Under the pieces are notes generated by a model. The model was not told the DNA's origin. It searched no databases and worked only from the letters and a program-made list of their open reading frames with translations. A stretch of 64,000 nucleotides of DNA from an uncultured Prevotella sp. (lineage in GTDB: Bacteria > Bacteroidota > Bacteroidia > Bacteroidales > Bacteroidaceae), in contig OMXE01000006.1 in the NCBI GenBank assembly GCA_900314935.1, positions 60,323 to 124,322 of the forward strand, written 5' to 3'. The first letter of the stretch is position 1; each line of letters opens with the position of its first letter. Shown piece after piece: positions 56,710 through 64,000 of the stretch. Both the position numbers and the translations under genes were made by a program.

Positions 56710-59346
56710 ATGGACGAGAATCAGACATTTGATGGTGGACAGACCATCGACAATGACAGAATTATCAAGATCAACATCGAGGAGGAAATGAAATCCTCCT
56801 ATATCGACTATTCGATGTCGGTAATTGTTGCCCGTGCCCTTCCTGATGTGAGAGACGGATTCAAACCCGTGCACCGCCGTATCCTCTATGGTATGGCCGG
56901 AATCGGTAACACGAGCGACAAACCCTATAAGAAATGTGCCCGCGTGGTAGGTGAGGTGCTGGGTAAGTACCACCCCCACGGCGACAGCTCAGTGTATGGC
57001 GCATTGGTACGTATGGCGCAAGACTGGAATATGCGCTACACATTGGTTGACGGACAAGGAAACTTTGGTAGTGTTGACGGCGACTCTGCCGCTGCTATGC
57101 GATATACCGAGTGCCGTCTATCCAAGATGGGTGAGCATATCATGGACGACTTGGAGAAGGATACCGTTGACATGGTGAACAACTTCGACGATTCACTGAC
57201 GGAGCCGAGCGTGATGCCGACGAAGATTCCTAACCTGCTGGTGAACGGCGGTAACGGTATTGCAGTAGGTATGGCTACCAATATCCCGACACACAACCTG
57301 GGTGAGGTCATCGACGGCTGCTGTGCCTATATCGACAATCCAGAGATTGATACCGAAGGCCTGATGCAGTACATCCAGGCTCCCGACTTCCCTACAGGTG
57401 CTTATATCTACGGTCTGCAGGGCGTGAAAGATGCCTATGAGACGGGTAGGGGACGAATCGTGATGCGTGCCAAGGCCGAAATCGAGAGTCATGAGGCTCA
57501 TGACAAGATCGTCATCACTGAGATTCCTTATGGCGTGAACAAAGCACAGCTCATTGAGTATATCGCCGACCTGGTAAAGGAAGGGAAGCTCGAGGGTATC
57601 TCGTACGCAAACGACGAGTCCGGTCGTCAGGGTATGCGTATCGTCATCGACGTGAAGAAGGATGCCAACGCCAACGTGATTCTGAACAAGCTGTTCAAGA
57701 TGACGGCCTTGCAGAGCGCCTTCTCTGTGAACTGCATTGCTCTGGTAAAGGGACGTCCCCGTCTGCTTTCCCTGAAGGAATGCGTGAAGTACTTCGTGGA
57801 GCACCGTCATGATGTGACCATCCGTCGCACCAAGTACGACCTGAAGAAAGCTCAGGAGCGTGCCCATATCCTCGAAGGACTGATCGTTGCCGTGAACAAC
57901 ATCGACGAGGTGGTACATATCATCCGTAACTCATCCACACCGAGTGATGCCCAGCGTAACTTGGAGAAACGCTTCGACCTGGATGAACTGCAGTCGAAGG
58001 CCATCGTGGATATGCGTCTGTCACAGCTCACTGGTCTGCGTGTGGATCAGCTCCATCAGGAGTTTGACGACTTACAGAAGCTGATTGCCGACTTGCAGGA
58101 GATTCTTGACAATCCCGAGCGCTGCAAGCAGGTGATGAAGGATGAGCTGCAGGAAGTGAAAGAGAAATATGGTGATCCGCGCCGTACACAGATTGTACCT
58201 GATGAGCATGAATTCAATGCAGAGGACTTCTACCCGAACGATCCTGTAGTGATCACGGTAAGTCATCTGGGCTATATCAAACGTACTCCTCTGTCGGAGT
58301 TCCGTGAGCAGGCTCGTGGCGGTGTAGGAGCCAAGGGTGCCCGTACCCGTGATAACGACTTCACGGAATATATCTATCCGGCCACCATGCACCAAACGAT
58401 GCTCTTCTTCACCAAGAAGGGTCGTTGCTACTGGCTCAAGTGCTACGAGATTCCTGAAGGCGACCGCAATTCGAAGGGTCGTGCCATCCAGAATCTGTTG
58501 AATATCGACAGTGATGACTCGGTAAACAACTTCTTGAGACTTCGCGGTAAAGGTCTTGAAGATCAGGAGTTTGTCAATAGTCATTATATCGTCTTCGCAA
58601 CCAAGAACGGTATCGTTAAGAAGACTTGTCTGGAAGCTTATTCCCGTCCTCGTGCCAACGGTGTGAACGCTATCAATATCTTGGAGAATGACGAGGTGGT
58701 AGATGTTCGTCTCACCAACGGTAAGAACGAACTGATCATTGCCAACCGCAACGGTCGTGCCGTCCGCTTCAATGAGAATGCCGTCAGAACGATGGGTCGT
58801 GTGGCTACAGGTGTTCGAGGCATGCGCATCGATGAAGGAGATGATGCTGTGGTAGGTATGGTGGTGGTGAACAATCCCGAACAGGAAACCATCATGGTGG
58901 TGAGTGAAGAGGGCTACGGCAAGCGTTCGCAGGTAGAGGACTACCGTGTGACCAACCGTGGTACTAAGGGTGTGAAGACCTTGAACATCACCGATAAGAC
59001 CGGTCGTCTGGTGGCCATCAAGAACGTTACCGACGAGAACGACTTGATGATCATCAACAAGAGCGGTATCGTGATCCGTCTGGCGGTGGCCGACTGCCGT
59101 GTCATGGGTCGTGCTACACAAGGTGTTCGACTGATCAACCTGACCAAGAAGAACGATGTCATTGCCAGTGTATGTAAGGTGATGAGTTCTGAACTGGAGG
59201 CAGTGGTTGAACAGAAGAGTCGTGAGGAGTGGGCACAGACCTCAGAGGCCATCCGAAAGGATGTGACAGCTGAGTCGGCTACTGAGAATGAGAGTACTAC
59301 TCCAATCGTCGATTTCGTTGATGATGAGATAGTTGAGGAACCCTGA
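56710..59346 (+). CDS. gyrA: DNA gyrase subunit A
   Basis: 878 residues. The N-terminal breakage-reunion domain shows [33 protein letters not shown], the quinolone-resistance region [18 protein letters not shown] near residue 84 with the usual serine kept, and the catalytic tyrosine in [13 protein letters not shown] near 130. The C-terminal pinwheel domain from about residue 510 carries a variant GyrA box, [11 protein letters not shown], supporting gyrase rather than topoisomerase IV. It cuts and passes DNA with GyrB to introduce negative supercoils. Own promoter with a striking palindrome. Confidence 0.95.
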   Translation: MDENQTFDGGQTIDNDRIIKINIEEEMKSSYIDYSMSVIVARALPDVRDGFKPVHRRILYGMAGIGNTSDKPYKKCARVVGEVLGKYHPHGDSSVYGALVRMAQDWNMRYTLVDGQGNFGSVDGDSAAAMRYTECRLSKMGEHIMDDLEKDTVDMVNNFDDSLTEPSVMPTKIPNLLVNGGNGIAVGMATNIPTHNLGEVIDGCCAYIDNPEIDTEGLMQYIQAPDFPTGAYIYGLQGVKDAYETGRGRIVMRAKAEIESHEAHDKIVITEIPYGVNKAQLIEYIADLVKEGKLEGISYANDESGRQGMRIVIDVKKDANANVILNKLFKMTALQSAFSVNCIALVKGRPRLLSLKECVKYFVEHRHDVTIRRTKYDLKKAQERAHILEGLIVAVNNIDEVVHIIRNSSTPSDAQRNLEKRFDLDELQSKAIVDMRLSQLTGLRVDQLHQEFDDLQKLIADLQEILDNPERCKQVMKDELQEVKEKYGDPRRTQIVPDEHEFNAEDFYPNDPVVITVSHLGYIKRTPLSEFREQARGGVGAKGARTRDNDFTEYIYPATMHQTMLFFTKKGRCYWLKCYEIPEGDRNSKGRAIQNLLNIDSDDSVNNFLRLRGKGLEDQEFVNSHYIVFATKNGIVKKTCLEAYSRPRANGVNAINILENDEVVDVRLTNGKNELIIANRNGRAVRFNENAVRTMGRVATGVRGMRIDEGDDAVVGMVVVNNPEQETIMVVSEEGYGKRSQVEDYRVTNRGTKGVKTLNITDKTGRLVAIKNVTDENDLMIINKSGIVIRLAVADCRVMGRATQGVRLINLTKKNDVIASVCKVMSSELEAVVEQKSREEWAQTSEAIRKDVTAESATENESTTPIVDFVDDEIVEEP

Positions 59347-59446
59347 TCAGTAGATGACAGACGACGAATTAAACTTTTTTGTATTGTGTTAGTCAAAACA
59401 AGCGAATGAAATAGATTATTTAATTACCTTTTTAATAAACAAGCTT

Positions 59447-60652
59447 ATGAAGAAAATGATCATGATGGCTGTTGCTTCCCTGGTGGTTGTTTCAGCCGGT
59501 GCACAGAACAAGGATTTCCAGAAGCAGATGAAAGCAGCAAGTGCTTATCAGGAAGCATTGGGAGTCTTGAACTCTAACTTGAGTGGCCTGTCTGCTGAGG
59601 ACAAGGCGCTGGGCTATAACAGATTGGTTGATCTGGCTATGGACAAGTTCAACAAAGAGAACAACATCAAACTGACCAACCAGGTGACTCAAAAGAATGA
59701 TCCCTTCGACAACGATGGTATGATTGAGGCTGCTGAGAATGCGCTCAAGGCTGGTATGGAGTGCGATAAGTTCGACCAGATGCCCAATTCTAAGGGTAAG
59801 GTAGCTCCGAAGTTCCGCAAGAAGAATGCAGAGCGTCTGCTCGCAGCACGTAACCTGCTGCTCTCTGCAGGACAGGATTTGTATAACGATAAGAAGTATG
59901 ATGCAGCACAGAAAGCCTTCGGTCTGTTCGTTGACAGCCGTAAGGATCCGTTGTTCTCTGAGTCTGACTTCTCTGCTGAGAGCTATTACACACAGATTGC
60001 TTACTTCGCAGCACTCGCTGCCTACAACAACCACGACTTCCCTGCAGCCAGCAACTATGCTGACCTCTGCAAGAACGATGCTGAATATGGCAACGAAGCT
60101 ATGGATATCAAGGTGCTGAGTATGAAGGCACAGCTGAAGACCAAGGAAGACTCTGTGAAGTACATGAACGACCTGAAGGCACTGCATGCACAGGAGCCGG
60201 AGAACGAGCGTTACTTCTCTCTGCTTACCGAGTACTATCAGAATACTCAGGACAATGCTGCTAAGAAGGCTCTGATTGAAGAGCAGGTGGCTAAGTATCC
60301 GAGCAAGATGTCATGGGCACTGAAGGGTGAGAGCGACATGAACGAATCAAAGTGGAAGGAAGCTATTGATTCTTACAAGAAGGCTCTTGAGCTTGACAAC
60401 GACTTCCTCCAGGTACGCTACAACCTCGCTCTTTGCGAGAACCAGCAGGCTATTTCCTTGCGAGAGGCAGCTGGTGGAAACATGACTCCCGAGGTGAAGC
60501 AGTATCTGCAGAACTCTATTGATAACCTGCTCATCATCAAGGAGAAGGATCCTAACCGTGAGATGGTGAACTGGGCCTACACCTTGTATCAGGCTTACTA
60601 CCTGATTGGCGACGAGGCTAAGGCAAAGGAATTGGAATCACTTGTACAGTAA
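59447..60652 (+). CDS. Periplasmic TPR protein A
   Basis: 401 residues, signal peptide MKKMIMMAVASLVVVSAGAQ. TPR-like helices are spread along the protein, clearest at KWKEAIDSYKKALELDNDFLQVRYNLALCE near residue 300 and MVNWAYTLYQAYYLIGDEAKAKELESL at the end. No enzymatic motif is seen. It follows gyrA by 100 bp and shares its overall build (a RKKNAERLLAARNLLLSAG-like segment, SYYTQIAYFAAL) with the next gene, so the two are probably paralogues. Confidence 0.8.
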   Translation: MKKMIMMAVASLVVVSAGAQNKDFQKQMKAASAYQEALGVLNSNLSGLSAEDKALGYNRLVDLAMDKFNKENNIKLTNQVTQKNDPFDNDGMIEAAENALKAGMECDKFDQMPNSKGKVAPKFRKKNAERLLAARNLLLSAGQDLYNDKKYDAAQKAFGLFVDSRKDPLFSESDFSAESYYTQIAYFAALAAYNNHDFPAASNYADLCKNDAEYGNEAMDIKVLSMKAQLKTKEDSVKYMNDLKALHAQEPENERYFSLLTEYYQNTQDNAAKKALIEEQVAKYPSKMSWALKGESDMNESKWKEAIDSYKKALELDNDFLQVRYNLALCENQQAISLREAAGGNMTPEVKQYLQNSIDNLLIIKEKDPNREMVNWAYTLYQAYYLIGDEAKAKELESLVQ

Positions 60653-60660
60653 TAAACCTT

Positions 60661-60690
60661 ACAGGGGATCATGTTCTATGGTCCCCTGTT
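60661..60690 (+). terminator. Hairpin between the two TPR genes
   Basis: ACAGGGGA (60661) pairs with TCCCCTGT (60682-60689), followed by TTCACTT. The U-tract is poor, so this may be only a partial terminator. Confidence 0.6.
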
Positions 60691-60703
60691 TCACTTGAAT
60701 GGA

Positions 60704-61888
60704 ATGAAGCGTATCGTTATCTTATCGCTTCTCTTGATAATACTGGTACCGTGCTTGAACGCTCAACGAAAGGAGATCGGTCAGGCACGTACTTTTATGA
60801 AGAGTGGTAAGAACTTTGACCGGGCGGAGAAGCTCATGCGTGACTTACTGAAGGACAGTGCGAATCAGGAGAATCTGAAGATTCATAGTATTCTCTGTGA
60901 TGCGCTCCGTAAGCAGTATGAGGCAGGGAACATGAAGATGTATCTGAAACAGAAAGTGGATACGGCGCAGCTGTTCCATCTGACAAGGACGATGTTCACG
61001 GACTTCGAGACGCTTGATTCATTGGATGCGCGACCCAACAAGAAAGGGGAGGTGAAACCCCGTTATCGTGACAAGAACGCACAGTTCCTGAACACCTACC
61101 GCATGAACCTGTTTAACGGTGGGGTGTTCTTCATCAGAAAACAGGACTATCTTACAGCCTATAAGATGTTCGACATGTACATCGACTGTGCTCAACAACC
61201 GTTGTTTACCTCATACCATTATCCTGACAGTCCTGAGGCTGCCTACTGGACGGTTTTCTGCGGCTATAAGATGCAGGATGCCGACTTGGCTTTGAAGTAT
61301 GCCGACATGGCGCTGGAAGATACTGCTCATCTTGAGTTCACGTATGAGTATCTGGCTGAGATCTATAAGAAGCAGGATGATAGGGAACGGTATGTGCAGG
61401 CTTTACGCGATGGATTCTTCCGCTATAAGGATAACAAATATTTCTTCACTTACCTGATTGACCATTACAATGCCGTTCAGCAGTCAGACTCTGCCATGCA
61501 CATCGTCGATGCTGCGCTCGAACATGATGCCAACAGCGAATTGTTCCTCTTTGCCAAGAGTAATCTGCTGTTGAACACGGGCAGGTACGATGAGTGTATT
61601 GCGTTGTGCGACACGATGATTGCGCGCAACGACTCACTGGCCGATTTCCATTACAATGCCGGTGTGGCCTACATGAATCAGGCTTTCATCATCCAGCGCG
61701 ACCAGAAGATGAACGCCAAGACACGCAAGAAGGTGAGTGAGAAATACAACAAGGCAAAGAACTATATAGAACGCTACCGATTATTGGCGCCCGACCAGAA
61801 AGACAAATGGGCAGCAGCGTTGTATAATATCTACTTGCAGCTGAACATGGGTAAGCAGTTTGAGGAGATTGACAAACTGCTGCGGTAA
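60704..61888 (+). CDS. Periplasmic TPR protein B
   Basis: 394 residues from the ATG at 60704, which begins a signal peptide (MKRIVILSLLLIILVPCLNA); the ATG at 60671 lies in the hairpin and adds a hydrophilic extension, so it is rejected. It has TPR-like segments (DLALKYADMALEDTAHLEFTYEYLAEIYKKQDD; FAKSNLLLNTGRYDECIALCDTMI). It resembles TPR protein A in layout and is 51 bp downstream. No catalytic motif is seen. Confidence 0.78.
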   Translation: MKRIVILSLLLIILVPCLNAQRKEIGQARTFMKSGKNFDRAEKLMRDLLKDSANQENLKIHSILCDALRKQYEAGNMKMYLKQKVDTAQLFHLTRTMFTDFETLDSLDARPNKKGEVKPRYRDKNAQFLNTYRMNLFNGGVFFIRKQDYLTAYKMFDMYIDCAQQPLFTSYHYPDSPEAAYWTVFCGYKMQDADLALKYADMALEDTAHLEFTYEYLAEIYKKQDDRERYVQALRDGFFRYKDNKYFFTYLIDHYNAVQQSDSAMHIVDAALEHDANSELFLFAKSNLLLNTGRYDECIALCDTMIARNDSLADFHYNAGVAYMNQAFIIQRDQKMNAKTRKKVSEKYNKAKNYIERYRLLAPDQKDKWAAALYNIYLQLNMGKQFEEIDKLLR

Positions 61889-61915
61889 TCTTCTTACCTC
61901 TCACCTCTAATCATC

Positions 61916-63157
61916 TCATTTATAAATCACCTCCTGATAGCCTACCAGCTTGTCGGTACGGTCGCCCTGTCCCTTGAAATACACCAGCATCTGGTAGCTG
62001 TTCTCCGTCTGGTAAAAATCGCCCTCAGTGGGCATGGTTCTCAGCGTTCCATCAGGGCGCATCAGCAGGTACTGGTACGAGTAGTAACCTAATTTCTGCA
62101 TCAGTACCGCCTCATAGCATTTCGTTTCCTCATTATACGACATCTTGTATTCGGGCAGGAAACGGTCGTTTGTCCAAGCATTGTTGATATATACATCCCC
62201 TGCAACAGGTGTTGGACAAGCAAGGGTGTAGTGCACCATGACATAGTCGGACAGGGTATGGATATCCACGTTGTCACTGTTTCTGATCAGGAACGCACCG
62301 TTAGCATCCTCGTCATACACATAGTTGTTTCGTGGCTCGTCCAGGAAAGGGTAGGCATGGAAATGCTGTCCGTCCCATTCAATGCGGTCTATACCCATCG
62401 TGGGATGGTCCACATCAAGAACCTCGAATTTACGGTATTCATTACCGGCGGGAAAAATCAGGTCGCGACAATGCAGCCATTGCAGTCCGTTGTTCATCAC
62501 ATACTGCGGTTGTGCATTGATCTTGGCATTGTCCCACCGCCTGTTCTGCATCACCACCGTCTTGATCTGTTCCTGCGGCACCACCACCGTCTGACCACCG
62601 TAGTTCACTGTGGCTGCCACCTGTTGGTGGGCGTTGTTGATATCTATGTCAGTGTTGGAACTCACCGTCATCTGTACCCCCATCAGCGGTTCCAGAACCA
62701 TGAAGCAGGCAGTGAACATCGGCTCATAGTCGTTGTTCTCATCCATCACCGTCAGCTTATAGTTCCCGCTCATCTTGATGCGGCATCGGTCGTTGGGAAT
62801 ACGTAACGCATAGTGCGTATAGAGGATATTGGTGTTCAGCGACTCCCTGTAGTCATCTATCGTGTTCCCTTCCGTAAACCCACTGATATAGTCGTTGGGA
62901 AACAACTCCTCCGAGACGGTCCAATCAGCCTCGCAGTGCTCAATCTTATAAGTATATCGGTGATATTCATGAGTGAGATCGTCAAAGTCAATACATACCG
63001 GCTCGCTACCGTTCAGCTGGACGATAGGCAGCGCCATCCAGCGGTCGCCCGCCATCACCTGCAGCGAAGCAATCCTGTTACTGAACACCTCGTTGCGCTG
63101 TGCGCTCACGGTTGTTACGAGGATGAGCAGCAAGCATCCTAATGCGAGTCTCTTCAT
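61916..63157 (-). CDS. DUF5103 protein (type IX secretion system plug protein)
   Basis: 413 residues from the ATG at 63157, 47 bp after a good promoter; the frame stays open to a GTG at 63316 but that region lies upstream of the promoter. Signal peptide MKRLALGCLLLILVTTVSAQ. The mature protein is all-beta, with FSNRIASLQVMAGDRWMALPIVQLNG, RYTYKIEHCEADWTVSEELFPNDYISGF and YYSYQYLLMRPDGTLRTMPTEGDFYQTENSYQMLVYF typical of DUF5103. Members of this family have been described as plug proteins of the T9SS translocon. It fits the T9SS-sorted protein at 15200. Confidence 0.88.
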   Translation of the reverse strand: MKRLALGCLLLILVTTVSAQRNEVFSNRIASLQVMAGDRWMALPIVQLNGSEPVCIDFDDLTHEYHRYTYKIEHCEADWTVSEELFPNDYISGFTEGNTIDDYRESLNTNILYTHYALRIPNDRCRIKMSGNYKLTVMDENNDYEPMFTACFMVLEPLMGVQMTVSSNTDIDINNAHQQVAATVNYGGQTVVVPQEQIKTVVMQNRRWDNAKINAQPQYVMNNGLQWLHCRDLIFPAGNEYRKFEVLDVDHPTMGIDRIEWDGQHFHAYPFLDEPRNNYVYDEDANGAFLIRNSDNVDIHTLSDYVMVHYTLACPTPVAGDVYINNAWTNDRFLPEYKMSYNEETKCYEAVLMQKLGYYSYQYLLMRPDGTLRTMPTEGDFYQTENSYQMLVYFKGQGDRTDKLVGYQEVIYK

Positions 63158-63203
63158 GTATTCCTCCAGATATGCTTTATCGATTGTTATTACCATTTGA
63201 GCG

Positions 63204-63211
63204 CAAAGATA
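63204..63211 (-). promoter_or_regulatory. -7 element of the DUF5103 gene
   Basis: TATCTTTG on the minus strand; a purine-rich GGAGGA precedes the ATG at 63157. Confidence 0.75.
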
Positions 63212-63286
63212 TGAATATAAAATGATGTTCGCAAATTTAGAACACTTTTTTTCTTTCGTGTGCCTAAATCTGCTAAACTGTATGTC

Positions 63287-63320
63287 TAAAAACTGAACAC
63301 GGATCTTTCGAATCACACGG
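63287..63320. repeat. Dispersed direct repeat, copy 1
   Basis: TAAAAACTGAACAC, 8 bp, CGAATC-A-CACGG. Second copy at 63638-63669. Confidence 0.75.
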
Positions 63321-63432
63321 ATTTATTCTGCTCAATAGCATATTATCCGTTGTATCTGCGTTAAAGTGTTCGTTATCTTCCTGGATTGTCCGCGGTGATC
63401 CCTAAGTATAAGAAAATCAACAACTTAGAATG

Positions 63433-63542
63433 CTGTCTCTAATACCTGTGGTTTTGCCTTCTAAAACCTATGCTTTTGGAGCCTAAAACCATAGGTATTG
63501 GAGCCTAAAACCATAGGTATTGGAGCCTAAAACCATAGGTTT
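63433..63542. repeat. 22-bp (2 x 11-bp) tandem repeat array
   Basis: Five units of 22 bp; the last three are nearly identical (TGGAGCCTAAA plus ACCATAGGTAT), the first two are diverged (TGCCTTCTAAA plus ACCTATGCTTT). The half-unit resembles the 11-mers at 28652 (AGCCTTCTAAC). There are no unique spacers, so it is not a CRISPR array. Confidence 0.88.
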
Positions 63543-63637
63543 TGGAAAATGCTTCCAAAACTCAATGTTCCAGAATAATAAAAACGAAAGAATTCATAGC
63601 CTTTTTATCTGCATTTTAACAGCGAGATTTACATGAA

Positions 63638-63669
63638 TAAAAACTGAACACTTTATACGAATCTCACGG
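63638..63669. repeat. Dispersed direct repeat, copy 2
   Basis: TAAAAACTGAACAC, 6 bp, CGAATC-T-CACGG; same orientation as copy 1 about 350 bp away. Confidence 0.75.
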
Positions 63670-63902
63670 TTTTTTAGTTTAGACATAAGAACGTTTTTAG
63701 ACATAATAACATAAGAACACAAAGGCTCTTTCAACTCCCCGCGCCCTCGTAGGGGCGGAATCCTGGCAAGGGGGGGGGTGGAGTAGAAAACCAACACCCA
63801 TTCTAAGGAATTCAGGAATCAAGGATAGAGCATAAGCGGTCATTTCATGCCATTCCCCATGAAAATCCTTCCAGATTTCTTGCTAATTCCATAATCAATT
63901 TG

Positions 63903-63910
63903 TATCTTTG
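63903..63910 (+). promoter_or_regulatory. -7 element at the right edge
   Basis: TATCTTTG followed by a 15-codon frame (63927-63974, starting MLLTLGIDTS) and an imperfect palindrome centred on CTAG (63949-63955). The gene served lies beyond the window. Confidence 0.55.
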
Positions 63911-64000
63911 CACACAGAAGCGTGCGATGTTGCTTACGCTCGGCATTGATACTAGCATCATTGCCCTCGCTTAACCGCAACATTGTCATCGACAAATTTA

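Larger units (their letters stand above)
63317..64000. other. Repeat-rich non-coding region
   Basis: No supported gene. It holds the 22-bp array, the second dispersed repeat, repeated ACATAAGAAC/ACATAATAAC words at 63683-63720, and a GC-rich segment at 63736-63781 with a run of nine G, similar in style to the repeats at 54621 and 54752. A promoter lies near the right edge. Confidence 0.7.

Noticed and set aside
58072-59121. 349-residue open frame on the minus strand
   Set aside because: Antisense to the gyrA C-terminal domain; no family-like motif and no promoter.
63158-63316. Upstream GTG start for the DUF5103 gene
   Set aside because: The promoter at 63204-63211 lies inside this extension and the signal peptide begins at 63157.
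63433-63542. CRISPR array
   Set aside because: Units are contiguous 22-mers without unique spacers and there are no cas genes in the window.

Overview
The window reads as a chromosomal segment of a gut- or oral-type Bacteroidales bacterium, most likely Prevotella or a close relative (Prevotellaceae). The signs are Bacteroidetes promoters (TTTG, about 20 bp, TAnnTTTG) before many genes, type IX secretion proteins (CHU_C-type sorting domain, DUF5103 plug protein), Oar-like TonB receptors without SusD partners, Bacteroidetes-only families (DUF3256, DUF4836, DUF4890) and simple tandem repeats in and between genes. I see no tRNA, rRNA, CRISPR array, prophage or complete insertion sequence.

Layout. 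1-4953 (minus): operon glnS, TPR protein, DedA protein, ABC-F ATPase (cut by the window edge). 4954-5387: a small RNA gene. 5388-12294 (plus): GH3 beta-glucosidase, secreted fibronectin/adhesin protein, FAD oxidoreductase. 12306-15913 (minus): uvrA and a T9SS-sorted protein. 16009-21140 (plus): LysM/periplasmic-binding protein, beta-barrel protein, POT peptide transporter, NhaC antiporter. 21057-22139 (minus): REP-associated tyrosine transposase with an extra C-terminal domain. 22375-28519 (plus): tightly coupled operon of ECF sigma factor, small DUF4974 membrane protein, STN/TonB-type beta-barrel, GT-C glycosyltransferase and a UbiA-type polyprenyl-phosphate phosphoribosyltransferase. 28854-29318: small secreted protein. 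29384-35761 (plus): leader-controlled branched-chain amino acid operon leuA-leuC-leuD-citramalate synthase-like-leuB. 35768-35855 (minus): second copy of the small RNA. 36123-38090: phenylacetate-CoA ligase and DUF3256. 38286-43434: nupG, rsmE, DUF4836 lipoprotein, ABC ATPase and permease. 43591-51220: two tandem TonB receptors, cupin, DUF4890. 51295-53835 (minus): clpC. 54030-61888 (plus): XRE-cupin regulator, acyl-CoA ligase, gyrA, two TPR proteins. 61916-63157 (minus): DUF5103. The rest is repeat-rich non-coding DNA.

Most notable: (1) a two-copy small RNA family with a conserved roughly 50-nt 5' region and unrelated terminator hairpins, plus two loci carrying the complementary sequence, one over the start codon of the ABC-F gene and one in a third putative short transcript; (2) a textbook attenuator before leuA whose leader peptide is isoleucine-rich, which fits the citramalate-synthase-like gene in the operon; (3) an ECF-sigma operon ending in a GT-C glycosyltransferase and a decaprenyl-phosphate-phosphoribosyltransferase-like enzyme, a possible undescribed envelope glycosylation system; (4) a perfect 12-bp inverted repeat around the -33 box of the gyrA promoter; (5) 11-bp phased repeats in several intergenic regions, and 7-bp and 9-bp repeats that extend into coding sequence. 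All functional statements rest on reading the sequence and on recall of protein families; no search was run.
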